Positions 40,210-40,761 of a DNA stretch of 40,761 nt are shown here, piece after piece (within the stretch, counting starts at the first letter, position 1; every line of letters starts with the position of its first letter). The notes below the pieces were generated by a model. It searched no databases. It had not been told where the DNA came from and worked only from the letters and a program-made list of their open reading frames with translations. The position numbers and the translations under genes were made by a program. The stretch covers positions 1-40,761 of IMG/VR virus record IMGVR_UViG_3300027734_000133. One strand, written 5' to 3'. This DNA is from a virus.

Positions 40210-40732
40210 ATAAAACTCTTGGGGTTATATCCCCCTTATCGCTCGATACGCTTTAGCGTATCTCGCTACCCCCTCGTGGTTCGTGGGATGGCCTCAAGCC
40301 ATCCTCACTACCGTTCGTATGTCTTAGCCACCCACTCACAGTAAGATAGACTCACTCAGTAGTAGTCGTTCGTCTATATATACTAACCCGTTCAAAACGC
40401 AAAAGCGAACGCACTAAAGTGCTAAATGTGACGGAAGTCACCTAGTAAATGTGTACAAATACGGACATATCGGGGCATCTCGTAATACTGGAAAAATATT
40501 TTCTCGCGATAGTGTATACCTATGCCCCTGGGGTTTATAAGCACTGGGGTCGCCCTAGCGACCACGAAACTTATCCAATAAGAGTCTTTAGTCCGTTATC
40601 TTTTGTCTTTGTCTGTGGGAAAGACACCGGTCTTTCTGTACCTAGTCAATTAATAAATCGGATAGATACTTAATAAAGAAGCCGCGAGGGTCTACCGCGA
40701 GCGACCTTTAGGTCGCGAGCGCGCGATTTTTT
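40210..40732 (+). ncRNA. Candidate structured non-coding RNA
   Basis: Between a candidate promoter and a terminator-like hairpin lie these stems: GGGG/CCCC (40221-40234), GATACGC/GCGTATC with loop TTTA (40245-40262), GGATGGC/GCCATCC (40286-40304), GCACT/AGTGC (40411-40422), GTGAC/GTCAC with GNRA-type loop GGAA (40428-40441), GGTCGC/GCGACC (40548-40563), GAAAGAC/GTCTTTC (40619-40636) and GCGACCT/AGGTCGC (40701-40716). The GGAA tetraloop favours the plus strand. The class is unknown and this is a hypothesis. Confidence 0.35.
40713..40732 (+). terminator. Terminator-like hairpin at the right end
   Basis: TCGCG (40713-40717) pairs with CGCGA (40722-40726) around loop AGCG and is followed by six T (40727-40732). 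It shares bases with the preceding stem 40701-40716, so the two folds exclude each other. Confidence 0.5.
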
Positions 40733-40761
40733 AGGGTTTCCGATAAGGCGTGTGGTTTGTG

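Larger units (their letters stand above)
40186..40761. other. Gene-free right end rich in hairpins
   Basis: These 576 bases have no convincing gene; the 74-codon plus-strand frame at 40449-40673 lacks a ribosome-binding site and family features. They contain eight perfect short inverted repeats with small loops. Direct repeats TATATCCCC at 40200-40208 and 40226-40234 lie in the terminase leader. Possible roles are late promoter region, packaging site, origin or structured RNA. Confidence 0.6.

Noticed and set aside
40449-40673. 74-codon plus-strand frame in the right end
   Set aside because: There is no ribosome-binding site and no family resemblance, and it spans several perfect hairpins.
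1-40761. tRNA genes
   Set aside because: I looked for cloverleaf-like stems with CCA-side pairs; the hairpins at the right end do not combine into a tRNA fold.
1-40761. Direct terminal repeat between window ends
   Set aside because: The first and last 30 bases share only a short GTTTG-like word.

Overview
The window looks like most or all of a tailed bacteriophage genome (a linear piece of about 41 kb with no visible terminal repeat), probably infecting a low-G+C actinobacterium. The evidence for an actinobacterial host is a complete WhiB-type iron-sulfur regulator (four Cys plus GIWGG) and a transglycosylase of the actinobacterial type ending in RYGSP...GWY. The moderate G+C and the gene families recall phages of freshwater Actinobacteria, but that is inference. 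No major tail protein, tape measure, tail assembly chaperone or baseplate set is seen, so a short-tailed (podovirus-like) virion is most likely. No integrase and no DNA polymerase are visible.

Layout. (1) 1-4.9 kb, plus strand: a G+C-richer unknown gene, a terminator, a repeat cluster and a near-consensus sigma-70-type promoter (TTGACT-17-TATAAT). These are followed by an accessory operon holding a small membrane protein, a Cys-rich amidoligase-like protein, a class II glutamine amidotransferase, WhiB and several very small proteins. A 15-bp near-palindrome, GTTAGGATTCCTAAC, occurs six times in this operon and nowhere else that I found. The operon ends in a strong terminator at 4.9 kb. (2) 11.9-4.9 kb, minus strand: the replication and nucleic-acid block. 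It has a Cas4-like exonuclease, a possible ssDNA-binding protein, a RecA/DnaB-like helicase, a lytic transglycosylase, a Holliday-junction-type nuclease, a primase split over two overlapping frames, a DUF1599-like protein, an HNH nuclease with a histone-like tail, a calcineurin-like phosphoesterase and a sigma-like factor. (3) 12.1-12.4 kb, plus strand: two small genes, one of the FmdB zinc-ribbon family, leaving a divergent intergenic region rich in inverted repeats. (4) 40.2-12.5 kb, minus strand: the late block in the order large terminase, portal, three large probable internal virion proteins, scaffold, major capsid protein (N4 gp56-like), a cluster of tiny Lys/Ala-rich proteins, collagen-like and glycine-rich fibres, a glycosyltransferase, a connector-like protein, further fibre and tail proteins, a membrane protein, an M15 endolysin and a holin. 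It ends at a terminator near 12.4 kb. (5) 40.2-40.76 kb: no convincing gene, but eight short perfect hairpins between a candidate promoter and a terminator-like hairpin, possibly a structured non-coding RNA.

Genes are packed with ATGA, GTGA and TAATG overlaps, so many small genes can be supported by translational coupling. The most unusual items are the amidoligase/amidotransferase operon with its repeated palindrome, a 14-bp repeat shared between a non-coding cluster and two unrelated genes, a peptide (YKSADAAR) shared by two different structural proteins, and the hairpin-rich right end.
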